A stretch of 64,000 bases of DNA from Streptomyces sp. NBC_00683 (lineage in GTDB: Bacteria; Actinomycetota; Actinomycetes; Streptomycetales; Streptomycetaceae): positions 7,130,001-7,194,000 of the forward strand of contig NZ_CP109013.1 of assembly GCF_036226745.1 (NCBI RefSeq), read 5' to 3'. Below the pieces are notes generated by a model that did no database searches, was not told the DNA's origin, and was given only the letters and a program-made list of their open reading frames with translations. Made by a program: the position numbers and the translations under genes. Positions 17,648-25,567 of this stretch are shown here, one piece after another (within the stretch, counting starts at the first letter, position 1; the number at the start of each line of letters is the position of its first letter).

Positions 17648-19105
17648 ATGTCCTTCTTCACTGACCTGGCCCACCAGTACATCGACGGCGAGTGGAGGCC
17701 GGGGAAGGGGTCCTGGGACATCATCGACTTCAACCCGTACAACGGTGAGAAGCTCGCAGCCATCACCGTCGCCACGGCGGACGAGGTCGACCAGGCCTAC
17801 CGCGCGGCCGAGCGTGCGCAGCAGGAATGGGCGGACACCAATCCGTACACCCGCCGGGCCGTACTGGAGAAGGCGCTGCAGATCGTCGAGGAGCGCGAGC
17901 CCGAGATCTCCGAGGCGATCGTCGCGGAGCTCGGCGGCACCCGGCTGAAGGCCGCATTCGAACTGCACCTGGCCAAGGAGTTCCTGCGCGAGGCCGTCCA
18001 GCTCGCGCTGCGGCCCTCCGGGCAGATCCTCCCCTCGCCGACCGAGGGCAAGGAGAACCGCGTCTACCGCGTGCCCGTCGGCGTCGTGGGCGTCATCAGC
18101 CCCTTCAACTTCCCCTTCCTGCTGTCGCTCAAGTCCGTTGCGCCCGCACTGGCCCTCGGCAACGCCGTGGTCCTCAAGCCCCACCAGAACACGCCGATCT
18201 GCGGCGGCACGCTGCTGGCCAAGGTGTTCGAGGACGCCGGTCTGCCCGCCGGGCTGCTGAACGTCGTGGTCACCGACATCGCCGAGATCGGCGACGCGCT
18301 GCTCGAACACCCCGTCCCGAGGCTCATCTCCTTCACCGGTTCCGACAAGGTGGGCCGCCACGTCGCGACGGTGTGCGCGTCCAACTTCAAGCAGTCCGTG
18401 CTCGAACTCGGCGGGAACAGCGCGCTGATCGTCCTCGACGACGCCGATGTGGACTACGCCGTCGACGCGGCCGTATTCAGCCGGTACGTGCACCAGGGCC
18501 AGGTCTGCATGGCCGCCAACCGGATCCTGATCGACCGCGCGATCGAGAAGGAGTTCACCGAGAAGTTCGTCGCCAAGGTCGCCTCCCTGCGCGTCGGGGA
18601 CCCGGCCGACCCCTCCACACATATCGGCCCGCTGATCAACTCCTCGCAGGCCGAGGCGGTGTCCAAGATCGTCGACCAGACCGTGGAGGCCGGCGCGACG
18701 GCGCTGCTGCACGGCAGGGCCGAGGGCAACCTCGTGAGCCCTTCCGTGCTGACCGCGATAGCCCCCGATTCCCCCGTCCTGCAGCAGGAGATCTTCGGGC
18801 CCGTCGCCCTCCTCGTGCCCTTCGACGGCGAGGACGAGGCGGTCCGGATCGCCAACGACACCCCGTACGGGCTGAGCGGCGCGGTGCACACGGGAAACAT
18901 CGAGCGCGGGGTGCGCGTGGGGCAGCGCATCCGCACCGGCATGATCCACATCAACGACGGCACGGTCCACGACGAGCCCATCGTCCCCTTCGGCGGCGAG
19001 AAGGCCTCGGGCCTGGGACGGCTGAACGGCGACTCGACGATCGAGGCCTTCACCACCCAGAAGTGGATCTCGGTGCAGCACGGCCGCTCGCAGTTCCCCT
19101 TCTGA
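17648..19105 (+). CDS. NAD(P)-dependent aldehyde dehydrogenase
   Basis: A 485-residue aldehyde dehydrogenase, soluble, oxidising an aldehyde to the acid. Signatures: coenzyme loop GVVGVISPFNFPFLLSLKSV, catalytic Glu253 in LELGGNSALI, nucleophile Cys287 in HQGQVCMAANR, and EIFGPVALLVPF. It most resembles the benzaldehyde/vanillin dehydrogenase branch. The next genes on the same strand encode an Lrp regulator, a carbon-nitrogen hydrolase and a flavin amine oxidase, suggesting that it disposes of an aldehyde released from an amine or amino acid. ATG at 17648 is preceded by AAGGGA. No unusual residues. Confidence 0.92.
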   Translation: MSFFTDLAHQYIDGEWRPGKGSWDIIDFNPYNGEKLAAITVATADEVDQAYRAAERAQQEWADTNPYTRRAVLEKALQIVEEREPEISEAIVAELGGTRLKAAFELHLAKEFLREAVQLALRPSGQILPSPTEGKENRVYRVPVGVVGVISPFNFPFLLSLKSVAPALALGNAVVLKPHQNTPICGGTLLAKVFEDAGLPAGLLNVVVTDIAEIGDALLEHPVPRLISFTGSDKVGRHVATVCASNFKQSVLELGGNSALIVLDDADVDYAVDAAVFSRYVHQGQVCMAANRILIDRAIEKEFTEKFVAKVASLRVGDPADPSTHIGPLINSSQAEAVSKIVDQTVEAGATALLHGRAEGNLVSPSVLTAIAPDSPVLQQEIFGPVALLVPFDGEDEAVRIANDTPYGLSGAVHTGNIERGVRVGQRIRTGMIHINDGTVHDEPIVPFGGEKASGLGRLNGDSTIEAFTTQKWISVQHGRSQFPF

Positions 19106-19155
19106 CCGGCCGCCCTCTGCGGTGAGCGCGCCCCGCGCGGGCGCGCATGGTCTAC

Positions 19156-19183
19156 TTCGGGGGCGGCCCGTGCCGCCCCCGAA
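19156..19183 (+). terminator. Hairpin between aldehyde dehydrogenase and Lrp gene
   Basis: Perfect 12-bp stem (19156-19167 with 19172-19183), CCGT loop. It ends only 32 bases before the Lrp start, so it could terminate the dehydrogenase transcript or attenuate the Lrp transcript. A second G/C hairpin (GCGCGCC/GGGCGCGC) precedes it. Confidence 0.65.
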
Positions 19184-19215
19184 TCCGACCGTCGCAGAGA
19201 AGTGATCCCTCTGAA

Positions 19216-19671
19216 GTGCGCCTGAACGACCTCGACGAACGCATCGTCCACGCCCTTGCCGAAGACGCCCGGCGCAGTTACGCCGACATCGGCGCGATCA
19301 TCGGACTGTCCGCTCCCGCCGTGAAACGCCGCGTGGACCGGTTGCGCGCCGAGGGCGCCATCACAGGCTTCACCGTGCGGGTGGACCCGGCGGCGCTCGG
19401 CTGGCACACCGAGGGATTCATCGAGATCTACTGCAGCCGCAACACCGCACCGGAAGCGATCAAGCAGGGCCTCGCCCGCTATCCGGAGATCGCGTCCGCG
19501 TCCACCGTGACGGGAGACGCCGACGCGATCGTGCAGGTCTTCGCCGCCGACATGCGGCACTTCGAGCAGGTGCTCGAGCGCATCGCGGGCGAGCCGTACG
19601 TGGAGCGCACCAAGTCGGTGCTCGTCCTCTCCCCGCTTCTGCGACGGTACGCCTCCGGCTCTCCCGCCTGA
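19216..19671 (+). CDS. Lrp/AsnC-family transcriptional regulator
   Basis: A 151-residue Lrp/AsnC regulator. The N-terminal winged helix contains LDERIVHALAEDARRSYADI and GLSAPAVKRRVDRLRAEGAI. The C-terminal RAM domain (WHTEGFIEIYCSRN, ASTVTGDADAIVQVFAAD) binds an amino acid or related effector and oligomerises. GTG at 19216 starts the conserved V-R-L-N-D-L-D-E-R. No clear Shine-Dalgarno is seen, so the mRNA may be leaderless or the start inexact. Flanked by the aldehyde dehydrogenase and by the hydrolase and amine oxidase genes, it is the obvious local regulator; candidate direct repeats lie at 19741-19783. Confidence 0.9.
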   Translation: MRLNDLDERIVHALAEDARRSYADIGAIIGLSAPAVKRRVDRLRAEGAITGFTVRVDPAALGWHTEGFIEIYCSRNTAPEAIKQGLARYPEIASASTVTGDADAIVQVFAADMRHFEQVLERIAGEPYVERTKSVLVLSPLLRRYASGSPA

Positions 19672-19740
19672 GGCTGCGCGGGGCCCCGCCCCCGCCCGTA
19701 CGAGACCGAAATCACCCTTCTGACCTGCGTGGACGCCGTA

Positions 19741-19783
19741 CGCAACGAATCACCGCGGCAGCCCTGTACGACGCAATGAATCG
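19741..19783 (+). promoter_or_regulatory. Candidate Lrp direct repeats before hydrolase gene
   Basis: CGCAACGAATCA (19741-19752) and CGCAATGAATCG (19772-19783) match at 10 of 12 positions and are 31 bases apart, close to three helical turns. They lie 100-140 bases before the hydrolase start and are good candidates for phased binding by the Lrp protein encoded just upstream. Confidence 0.45.
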
Positions 19784-19882
19784 ATGGTGTGCGCGCAACA
19801 CTCGCGCCTTGTCCGGCCCGATCGGCGCCCCGTACCTTCAATACGTCTCCCCGTACTCCGCCCGCACCGCCCGAGGTCAGCC

Positions 19883-20680
19883 ATGCCGCCGCTGCGTACC
19901 GCCCTGCTCCAGAGCTCCGGACGACCCGGCTCCGTGGACGAGAACATCAAGGTGCTCGACGAGGCCGCAGGACGCGCCGCCGAGGCCGGTGCCCGACTGC
20001 TCGTCTGCCCGGAACTCTTCCTCACCGGATACGCCGTCGGCGACGCCGTCCCCACGCTCGCCGAACCCGCGGACGGACCGGGAGCACGGGCGGTCGCGGA
20101 GCTCTGCGCGCGGCACGGCATCGCCGTCCTGTACGGCTACCCGGAGCGCGCCGGCGAGCTGATCTTCAACGCGGCGCAGCTCATCGGCCCGGACGGGACC
20201 GCCCTCGCGAACTACCGCAAGACCCATCTGTTCGGCAGCTTCGAGCAGAAGTGGTTCACGCCCGGCGAGCAGGCCGTGGTGCAGGCAGACCTCGACGGCG
20301 TCCGGATCGGCGTGCTGATCTGCTACGACGTCGAGTTCCCGGAGAACGTCCGGGCACACGCCCTGGCCGGGACCGGCCTGCTGCTGGTGCCGACCGCGCA
20401 GATGCACCCCTTCCAGTTCGTCGCCGAGTCGGTGGTCCCGGTCCGTGCCTTCGAGAGCCAGATGTACGTCGCGTACGTCAACAGGACCGGTCCGGAGGGC
20501 GAGTTCGAGTTCGTCGGGCTGAGCTGTCTGGCAGGCCCCGACGGCACCGTGCGGACCCGTGCCGGCCGCGGCGAGGAGCTCGTCATCGGTGAGGTGGACC
20601 CCGCGTTCCTCGGTGCCTCGCGGGCGGCCAACCCGTATCTGAAGGACCGCCGTCCCGGTCTGTACGGCTCCCTCGCCTGA
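19883..20680 (+). CDS. Carbon-nitrogen hydrolase (nitrilase superfamily amidase)
   Basis: A 265-residue nitrilase-superfamily hydrolase. The catalytic triad is visible: Glu44 in CPELFLTGY, Lys113 in NYRKTHLFG and Cys147 in LICYDVEFPE. Such enzymes hydrolyse amides, N-carbamoyl compounds or nitriles. The gene ends 54 bases before a flavin amine oxidase gene whose relatives include amino-acid oxidases and monooxygenases that release amides, so an oxidase-amidase relay is plausible. ATG at 19883 is preceded by GAGGTC. No signal peptide; cytoplasmic. Confidence 0.9.
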   Translation: MPPLRTALLQSSGRPGSVDENIKVLDEAAGRAAEAGARLLVCPELFLTGYAVGDAVPTLAEPADGPGARAVAELCARHGIAVLYGYPERAGELIFNAAQLIGPDGTALANYRKTHLFGSFEQKWFTPGEQAVVQADLDGVRIGVLICYDVEFPENVRAHALAGTGLLLVPTAQMHPFQFVAESVVPVRAFESQMYVAYVNRTGPEGEFEFVGLSCLAGPDGTVRTRAGRGEELVIGEVDPAFLGASRAANPYLKDRRPGLYGSLA

Positions 20681-20734
20681 CCCGAGCCCTCCCCTTCGTC
20701 CCCCCTTCTCACCTGTGCAAGGAGTCCGTACCCC

Positions 20735-22426
20735 ATGACGTCCACGGTGCCCAACGCCGTCCAGCACACCGACGCGCAGCCGCCGATCACCATGTTCGGG
20801 CCGGACTTCCCCTACGCGTACGACGACTTCCTCACGCACCCGGCGGGCATCGGCCAGATACCGGCGACCGAGCACGGATCCGAGGTCGCCGTCATCGGCG
20901 GTGGCCTCTCCGGCATCATCGCCGCGTACGAACTGATGAAGATGGGGCTGCGGCCCGTCGTCTACGAGGCGGACCAGATCGGCGGCCGGCTGCGTACGGT
21001 CGGCTTCGAGGGCTGCGACCCCTCGCTGACCGCCGAGATGGGCGCCATGCGCTTCCCGCCCTCGTCCACGGCGCTGCAGCACTACATCGACCTGGTGGGC
21101 CTGGAGACCGAGCCGTTCCCCAACCCGCTCTCCCCGGCCACTCCGTCGACCGTCGTCGACCTCAAGGGCGAGTCCCACTACGCCGAGACCATCGCCGATC
21201 TGCCGCAGGTCTACCGCGATGTGATGGACGCCTGGAACTCGTGCCTGGAAGAGGGCGCCGACTTCTCCGACATGAACAGGGCCATGCGCGAGCGCGATGT
21301 CCCGCGCATCCGGGAGATCTGGGCGAAGCTCGTCGAGAAGCTCGACAACCAGACCTTCTACGGGTTCCTCTGCGCCTCGGACGCCTTCAAGTCCTTCCGG
21401 CACCGAGAGATCTTCGGCCAGGTCGGCTTCGGAACCGGCGGCTGGGACACCGACTTCCCCAACTCCATCCTGGAGATCCTCCGCGTCGTCTACACCGAGG
21501 CCGACGACCACCACCGCGGGATCGTCGGCGGCAGCCAGCAGCTGCCGCTGCGCCTGTGGGACCGCGAACCGCGCAAGATCGTCCACTGGCCGCTCGGTAC
21601 GTCGCTGGCCTCCCTGCACGACGGGCAGCCGCGCCCCGCCGTGACCCGCCTGGACCGCACCGCTGGAAACCGGATCACGGTCACGGACGCCACCGGCGAC
21701 ATCCGCTCCTACCGGGCCGCGGTCTTCACCGGGCAGTCCTGGCTGCTGCTCTCCAAGATCGCCTGCGACGACGCGCTCTTCCCGATCGACCACTGGACGG
21801 CGATGGAGCGCACCCACTACATGGAGTCGTCCAAGCTGTTCGTGCCCGTCGACCGGCCGTTCTGGCTGGACAAGGACGAAGCGACCGGCCGCGACACCAT
21901 GTCGATGACGCTCACGGACCGGATGACCCGGGGCACGTACCTCCTGGACGACGGACCCGGCAAGCCGGCCGTCATCTGTCTCTCCTACACGTGGTGCGAC
22001 GACAGCCTGAAGTGGCTGCCGCTCTCCCCGAAGGAGCGCATGGACGTCATGCTCAAGTCGCTCGGCGAGATCTATCCCAAGGTCGACATCCGCAAGCACA
22101 TCATCGGCAACCCGGTCACCGTCTCCTGGGAGAACGAGCCCTACTTCATGGGCGCGTTCAAGGCCAACCTGCCCGGCCACTACCGCTACCAGCGGCGCCT
22201 GTTCACCCACTTCATGCAGGACCGGCTGCCGTCGGACAAGCGGGGCCTGTTCCTGGCCGGCGACGACATCTCGTGGACGGCCGGCTGGGCCGAGGGCGCC
22301 GTGCAGACCGCGCTCAACGCCGTATGGGGTGTCATGAGCCAGTTCGGCGGCGCCACGGACCCGACGAACCCCGGCCCCGGCGACGTCTTCGACGAGATCG
22401 CACCGGTCGAGCTTCCGGAGGACTGA
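20735..22426 (+). CDS. Flavin-dependent amine/amino-acid oxidase
   Basis: A 563-residue FAD-dependent oxidoreductase of the monoamine oxidase/tryptophan 2-monooxygenase type. The dinucleotide-binding start is EVAVIGGGLSGIIAAYELMK with the downstream acidic residue in PVVYEADQIGGRLRT; the C-terminal FAD contact is GLFLAGDDISWTAGWAEGAVQTAL. The 45-residue N-terminal extension and the arrangement resemble bacterial L-amino-acid oxidases/monooxygenases more than polyamine oxidases. Substrate cannot be fixed. ATG at 20735 follows AAGGAG. Together with the amidase, Lrp and aldehyde dehydrogenase it forms a catabolic cassette; a terminator follows. Confidence 0.88.
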   Translation: MTSTVPNAVQHTDAQPPITMFGPDFPYAYDDFLTHPAGIGQIPATEHGSEVAVIGGGLSGIIAAYELMKMGLRPVVYEADQIGGRLRTVGFEGCDPSLTAEMGAMRFPPSSTALQHYIDLVGLETEPFPNPLSPATPSTVVDLKGESHYAETIADLPQVYRDVMDAWNSCLEEGADFSDMNRAMRERDVPRIREIWAKLVEKLDNQTFYGFLCASDAFKSFRHREIFGQVGFGTGGWDTDFPNSILEILRVVYTEADDHHRGIVGGSQQLPLRLWDREPRKIVHWPLGTSLASLHDGQPRPAVTRLDRTAGNRITVTDATGDIRSYRAAVFTGQSWLLLSKIACDDALFPIDHWTAMERTHYMESSKLFVPVDRPFWLDKDEATGRDTMSMTLTDRMTRGTYLLDDGPGKPAVICLSYTWCDDSLKWLPLSPKERMDVMLKSLGEIYPKVDIRKHIIGNPVTVSWENEPYFMGAFKANLPGHYRYQRRLFTHFMQDRLPSDKRGLFLAGDDISWTAGWAEGAVQTALNAVWGVMSQFGGATDPTNPGPGDVFDEIAPVELPED

Positions 22427-22434
22427 GCCCCGGT

Positions 22435-22473
22435 GCACCGGCCCGGCCGTCGGCGCAGGCACCGGGCCGGTGC
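22435..22473. terminator. Bidirectional terminator
   Basis: GCACCGGCCCGG (22435-22446) pairs perfectly with CCGGGCCGGTGC (22462-22473) over 12 bp. It lies between the amine oxidase stop (22426) and the end of the convergent hydroxyacid dehydrogenase gene (22476). Confidence 0.75.
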
Positions 22474-22475
22474 CC

Positions 22476-23489
22476 TCAGCGCAGGCGTTCCAGGGCGTCG
22501 GCGGTCACCGTGTGGAGCAGTGGCTGCCCGGCGAGCAACCGCACGACCTCCCCGACGGCGCTCGCCCCGAGACGCTGCCTGACCTCGACGCTGCCCGCGG
22601 CCCGATGCGGGGTCAGCAGCACGTTCGGCAGGGCACGGAAGGCGTGGTCCACCGGGAGCGGCTCCTCGTCGAACACGTCGATCGCCGCGTCCAGCCGCCC
22701 CGAGGCCAGCTCCGCGAGCAGTGCCTTCTCGTCGACCAGCCAGGCCCGGGCGGTGTTCACCAGGCCCGCGCCGTCCGGCATCAGAGCCAGCTGGGCGGCA
22801 CCGATCATCCGGTGCGTCCGCTCGGTCACCGGGGCGTGCACGGCGACGATCCTGCTCCGCGTGAGCAGCACCTCCAGCGGCACGGACTCCACCCCGAGCG
22901 CCACCGCGTCGGCTTCGGACAGGAACGGGTCGGTGACGCGGACCCGCGCCCCCATCGCCCGCACCATGGCGATGTACGCGCGACCGGTGCGGGACGCGCC
23001 GATCACCCCGATGTCGCTGCCGTGGATCTCGTGCGACGGCGGTGCCTGGACGGCCTCGGCCCACGGGGTGCCGTCGTGCAGGGCGTGATCGAAGCGGTGG
23101 ATGCGGTGCAGCAGGGACAGGGTGAACGCCAGGGCCACCTCGGCCACCGGCCGCGCCATCTCGTCGCCCGCCTGCGTGACTTGGATGCCGCGCCGGAACA
23201 CCTCTTCGTCGACGTACGGGGCCACGGCCGAGCCCGTGTGCGCGACGAGCTCCAACCGGTCCGCGGAGTCGAGGAGCCGGGCGTCGACGCGCGGACTGCG
23301 CCACGAGGTGACGAGTGCCCGTGCCCCGGGGAGGGCCGCGGCCAGCGCCGTACGGTCCCGGTGCTCGTCCAGGACGGTCAGTTCGGCCGCCGCGTCCAGC
23401 TGCTGCCAGACCTCGGCGGTGAAGAACTCGGCGCGCAGGTGCGGGGGTACGGAGACGACCACGCGGGGGCGGCCGGCCGGATCGGACAT
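22476..23489 (-). CDS. D-isomer 2-hydroxyacid dehydrogenase family protein
   Basis: A 337-residue NAD-dependent dehydrogenase of the 2-hydroxyacid family, which interconverts 2-hydroxy and 2-keto acids. The nucleotide-binding segment is IGVIGASRTGRAY, where a serine replaces the usual second glycine of GxGxxG. The catalytic arginine is in LVNTARAWLVDE, the glutamate in DVFDEEPLP and the histidine in LLTPHRAAGS. ATG at 23489 has GGAG seven bases upstream; the longer reading to 23648 overlaps the neighbour and lacks a site. Substrate unknown. It could share transcription with the DUF5995 gene upstream (67-base gap). Confidence 0.88.
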   Translation of the reverse strand: MSDPAGRPRVVVSVPPHLRAEFFTAEVWQQLDAAAELTVLDEHRDRTALAAALPGARALVTSWRSPRVDARLLDSADRLELVAHTGSAVAPYVDEEVFRRGIQVTQAGDEMARPVAEVALAFTLSLLHRIHRFDHALHDGTPWAEAVQAPPSHEIHGSDIGVIGASRTGRAYIAMVRAMGARVRVTDPFLSEADAVALGVESVPLEVLLTRSRIVAVHAPVTERTHRMIGAAQLALMPDGAGLVNTARAWLVDEKALLAELASGRLDAAIDVFDEEPLPVDHAFRALPNVLLTPHRAAGSVEVRQRLGASAVGEVVRLLAGQPLLHTVTADALERLR

Positions 23490-23556
23490 GAGGAGCTCCG
23501 CAGGGAAGAGGTCGGGGGACACCCCAGGGTATGACCCGCCGTCCGGGTGAACGGGA

Positions 23557-24282
23557 TCAGCGGCACGGGGTGAGCAGGATCCTCCCCACCAGGCCGATCC
23601 CCGCATCCGTACGCGCCCTGAACTCCTCGGCCAGCAGCGGTACTCCACGCAGTCGCCACAGCATCCGCGCCGCCGACCACGAGGCCTCGCGGGCCCTCTC
23701 CAGGCTCCAGGAACCCGCCAGATGCGTGAGGGGGTCGGCGACCTCCAGCAGATCGGGACCCGGCATCAGTTCTTCGCGGATCTGCTCCTCCAGCATCACG
23801 AGGAGATCTCCCACCCGGTCGAACTCCTCCTCCAGGTCCGCCGGAGCGCAGCCGAGCGTACGGCAGGTGTCCACCACGGCCAACGCGAGGTCGTGGCCGA
23901 TGTGCGCATTGATACCGGCGAGCGCGAACTGCAGCGGGCGTACGCCGGGATGGCGCCGGAGCTGGAACAGCGGACGCCAGCAGGCGGGCGGCCGACCGCC
24001 CGCCGCGGCGGTGTCGACGGCGGTCAGATAGTGCTCGGCGAACCGCACATCCAGGGCGGACACGGTGTCCCGGTCCGGGAAGGAACCGCCCTCGATCCGC
24101 CCGCCGACGGCCTCCGTGACCGTCAGATAGACCTGGTTGAACACGGCTACGCCGTCCCCCGGCGGCCAGTGGGAGCGGTACGTGCGCATCCGCTCGATCA
24201 CCGTGCCCACATCGGCCACCGCACCGTCCACGCGTGGGCAGGATGTGCCGGCCGGGTCTGCGAACTGCTCGAACTGGGCCAT
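23557..24282 (-). CDS. DUF5995 family protein
   Basis: A 241-residue, mostly alpha-helical soluble protein. Recognisable family pattern: VFNQVYLTVTEAV, HYLTAVDTAAAG...CWRPLFQLR, and the very conserved ALAGINAHIGHDLALAVVDT, where the histidines and aspartate could bind a metal. I recognise the sequence as DUF5995; no reaction is established. ATG at 24282. It lies upstream of the 2-hydroxyacid dehydrogenase and divergent from the secreted GH6 gene, about 97 bases away. No signal peptide. Confidence 0.8.
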   Translation of the reverse strand: MAQFEQFADPAGTSCPRVDGAVADVGTVIERMRTYRSHWPPGDGVAVFNQVYLTVTEAVGGRIEGGSFPDRDTVSALDVRFAEHYLTAVDTAAAGGRPPACWRPLFQLRRHPGVRPLQFALAGINAHIGHDLALAVVDTCRTLGCAPADLEEEFDRVGDLLVMLEEQIREELMPGPDLLEVADPLTHLAGSWSLERAREASWSAARMLWRLRGVPLLAEEFRARTDAGIGLVGRILLTPCR

Positions 24283-24379
24283 GCGGGCAGCGTCCCAGCC
24301 GTAGGCTCGCCACGGCGCCGACCGGCCTGAGGTTCATCGGAACGGACGAACGAGGGGCGCCGGGGGAGAGGAACGAACA

Positions 24380-25564
24380 GTGTCGGGCGCACGCGCACAA
24401 CGCAGGACCGAGACCAGACAGCGCAGGCGTACCGCACGCCGGCACGCCATGGCCGTCGCCGCATCGGCCGTGGTCGCCGTAGGTACGGCGACCGGCGTGA
24501 TCACCGCAACCGCGGGGGAGGGCGAGCGGACGACCGCCCGCCCCGACACGACCGTTTCACCGGTCCTGGAACCGCTGCCCGCGGTGCCCACCGCGTCACC
24601 GGCCACCGTGTCCCCCTCCGCCTCGCCGCGTCCTTCCCGGACGGCCGTGAAGAAAGCCGCTCCGGAGCCGTCGGAGACGAAGCCCCCGCAGCGAACCGCG
24701 ACGGCCGCAGGGCTCTACCGCCACTCGGAGTCGCAGGTCCTGGACTGGGTCCGCGGTCACCGGGACGATCCGCGCCGTCCGCTCATCGAGTCCCGGATCG
24801 CGGCCCAGCCGGCCGCGGTCTGGTTCGCGGCCTACAACCCGTCGGCGGTGACCGCGCAGGTCCGCGGTGTGACGTCGGGCGCCGCGGCCGCGGGCCGTAC
24901 CCCTGTGCTCGTGCCGTACGCGATACCCGACCGGGACTGCGGCGGAGCCTCCGAGGGAGGGGCGCCCGGACTGGCGGCGTACGACGCGTGGATGGACAGG
25001 TTCGCCGAAGGGCTGGGCAGCGGACCGGTCATCGTGATCCTGGAGCCGGACGCGATCGCGCTCTCGGACTGCCTCTCGGCGGGGCAGCGGGCAGCCCGCT
25101 TCGCGTCGCTGGCCAGGGCGGGCCGTGCCCTGCACGCCGCGAACCCGCGGGCCAGGGTCTACTTCGACGGTGGGCACTCCGGCTGGCACTCCGCCGCCAA
25201 GCAGGCAGCCGCGCTCAAGGAGGCGGGCGCCGCGACCAGCGGGGACGGCATCTTCACCAATGTGTCGAACTTCCACAGCACGGCGGACGAAGCGGCCTAT
25301 GCCCGCCGGGTACTGGCCGCCCTCGGCGGCCCGGCCCGCCTCGGCGCGGTCATCGACACCAGCCGCAACGGCAACGGGGCGCCGCAGGCCGGTGACTGGT
25401 GCGACCCCGGGGGCAGGGCCCTCGGCCGGACCCCGACGACGAGGACCGGTGCGTCCCGGATCGACGCCTACCTGTGGGTGAAGCTGCCGGGGGAGTCCGA
25501 CGGCTGCAAGGGAGCGGCCGGATCCTTCACCCCGGACTACGCCTACGACCTGGCAACCGGCTGA
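24380..25564 (+). CDS. Secreted or membrane-anchored GH6 glycoside hydrolase
   Basis: A 394-residue GH6-family protein (endoglucanase/cellobiohydrolase family, inverting cleavage of beta-1,4-glucan). A twin-arginine-free but highly basic N-terminus (residues 1-22) precedes one hydrophobic segment (MAVAASAVVAVGTATGVITA), then a Ser/Pro/Thr linker to about residue 110. The catalytic domain shows VPYAIPDRDCGG, VIVILEPDAIAL with the acidic catalytic region, YFDGGHSGWHS, VIDTSRNGNG and YLWVKLPGESDGC, all GH6 hallmarks including the disulfide cysteines. GTG at 24380 follows GGAGAGGA. There is no binding module, so it may stay cell-associated or act on soluble oligosaccharides. Confidence 0.88.
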   Translation: MSGARAQRRTETRQRRRTARRHAMAVAASAVVAVGTATGVITATAGEGERTTARPDTTVSPVLEPLPAVPTASPATVSPSASPRPSRTAVKKAAPEPSETKPPQRTATAAGLYRHSESQVLDWVRGHRDDPRRPLIESRIAAQPAAVWFAAYNPSAVTAQVRGVTSGAAAAGRTPVLVPYAIPDRDCGGASEGGAPGLAAYDAWMDRFAEGLGSGPVIVILEPDAIALSDCLSAGQRAARFASLARAGRALHAANPRARVYFDGGHSGWHSAAKQAAALKEAGAATSGDGIFTNVSNFHSTADEAAYARRVLAALGGPARLGAVIDTSRNGNGAPQAGDWCDPGGRALGRTPTTRTGASRIDAYLWVKLPGESDGCKGAAGSFTPDYAYDLATG

Positions 25565-25567
25565 GCC

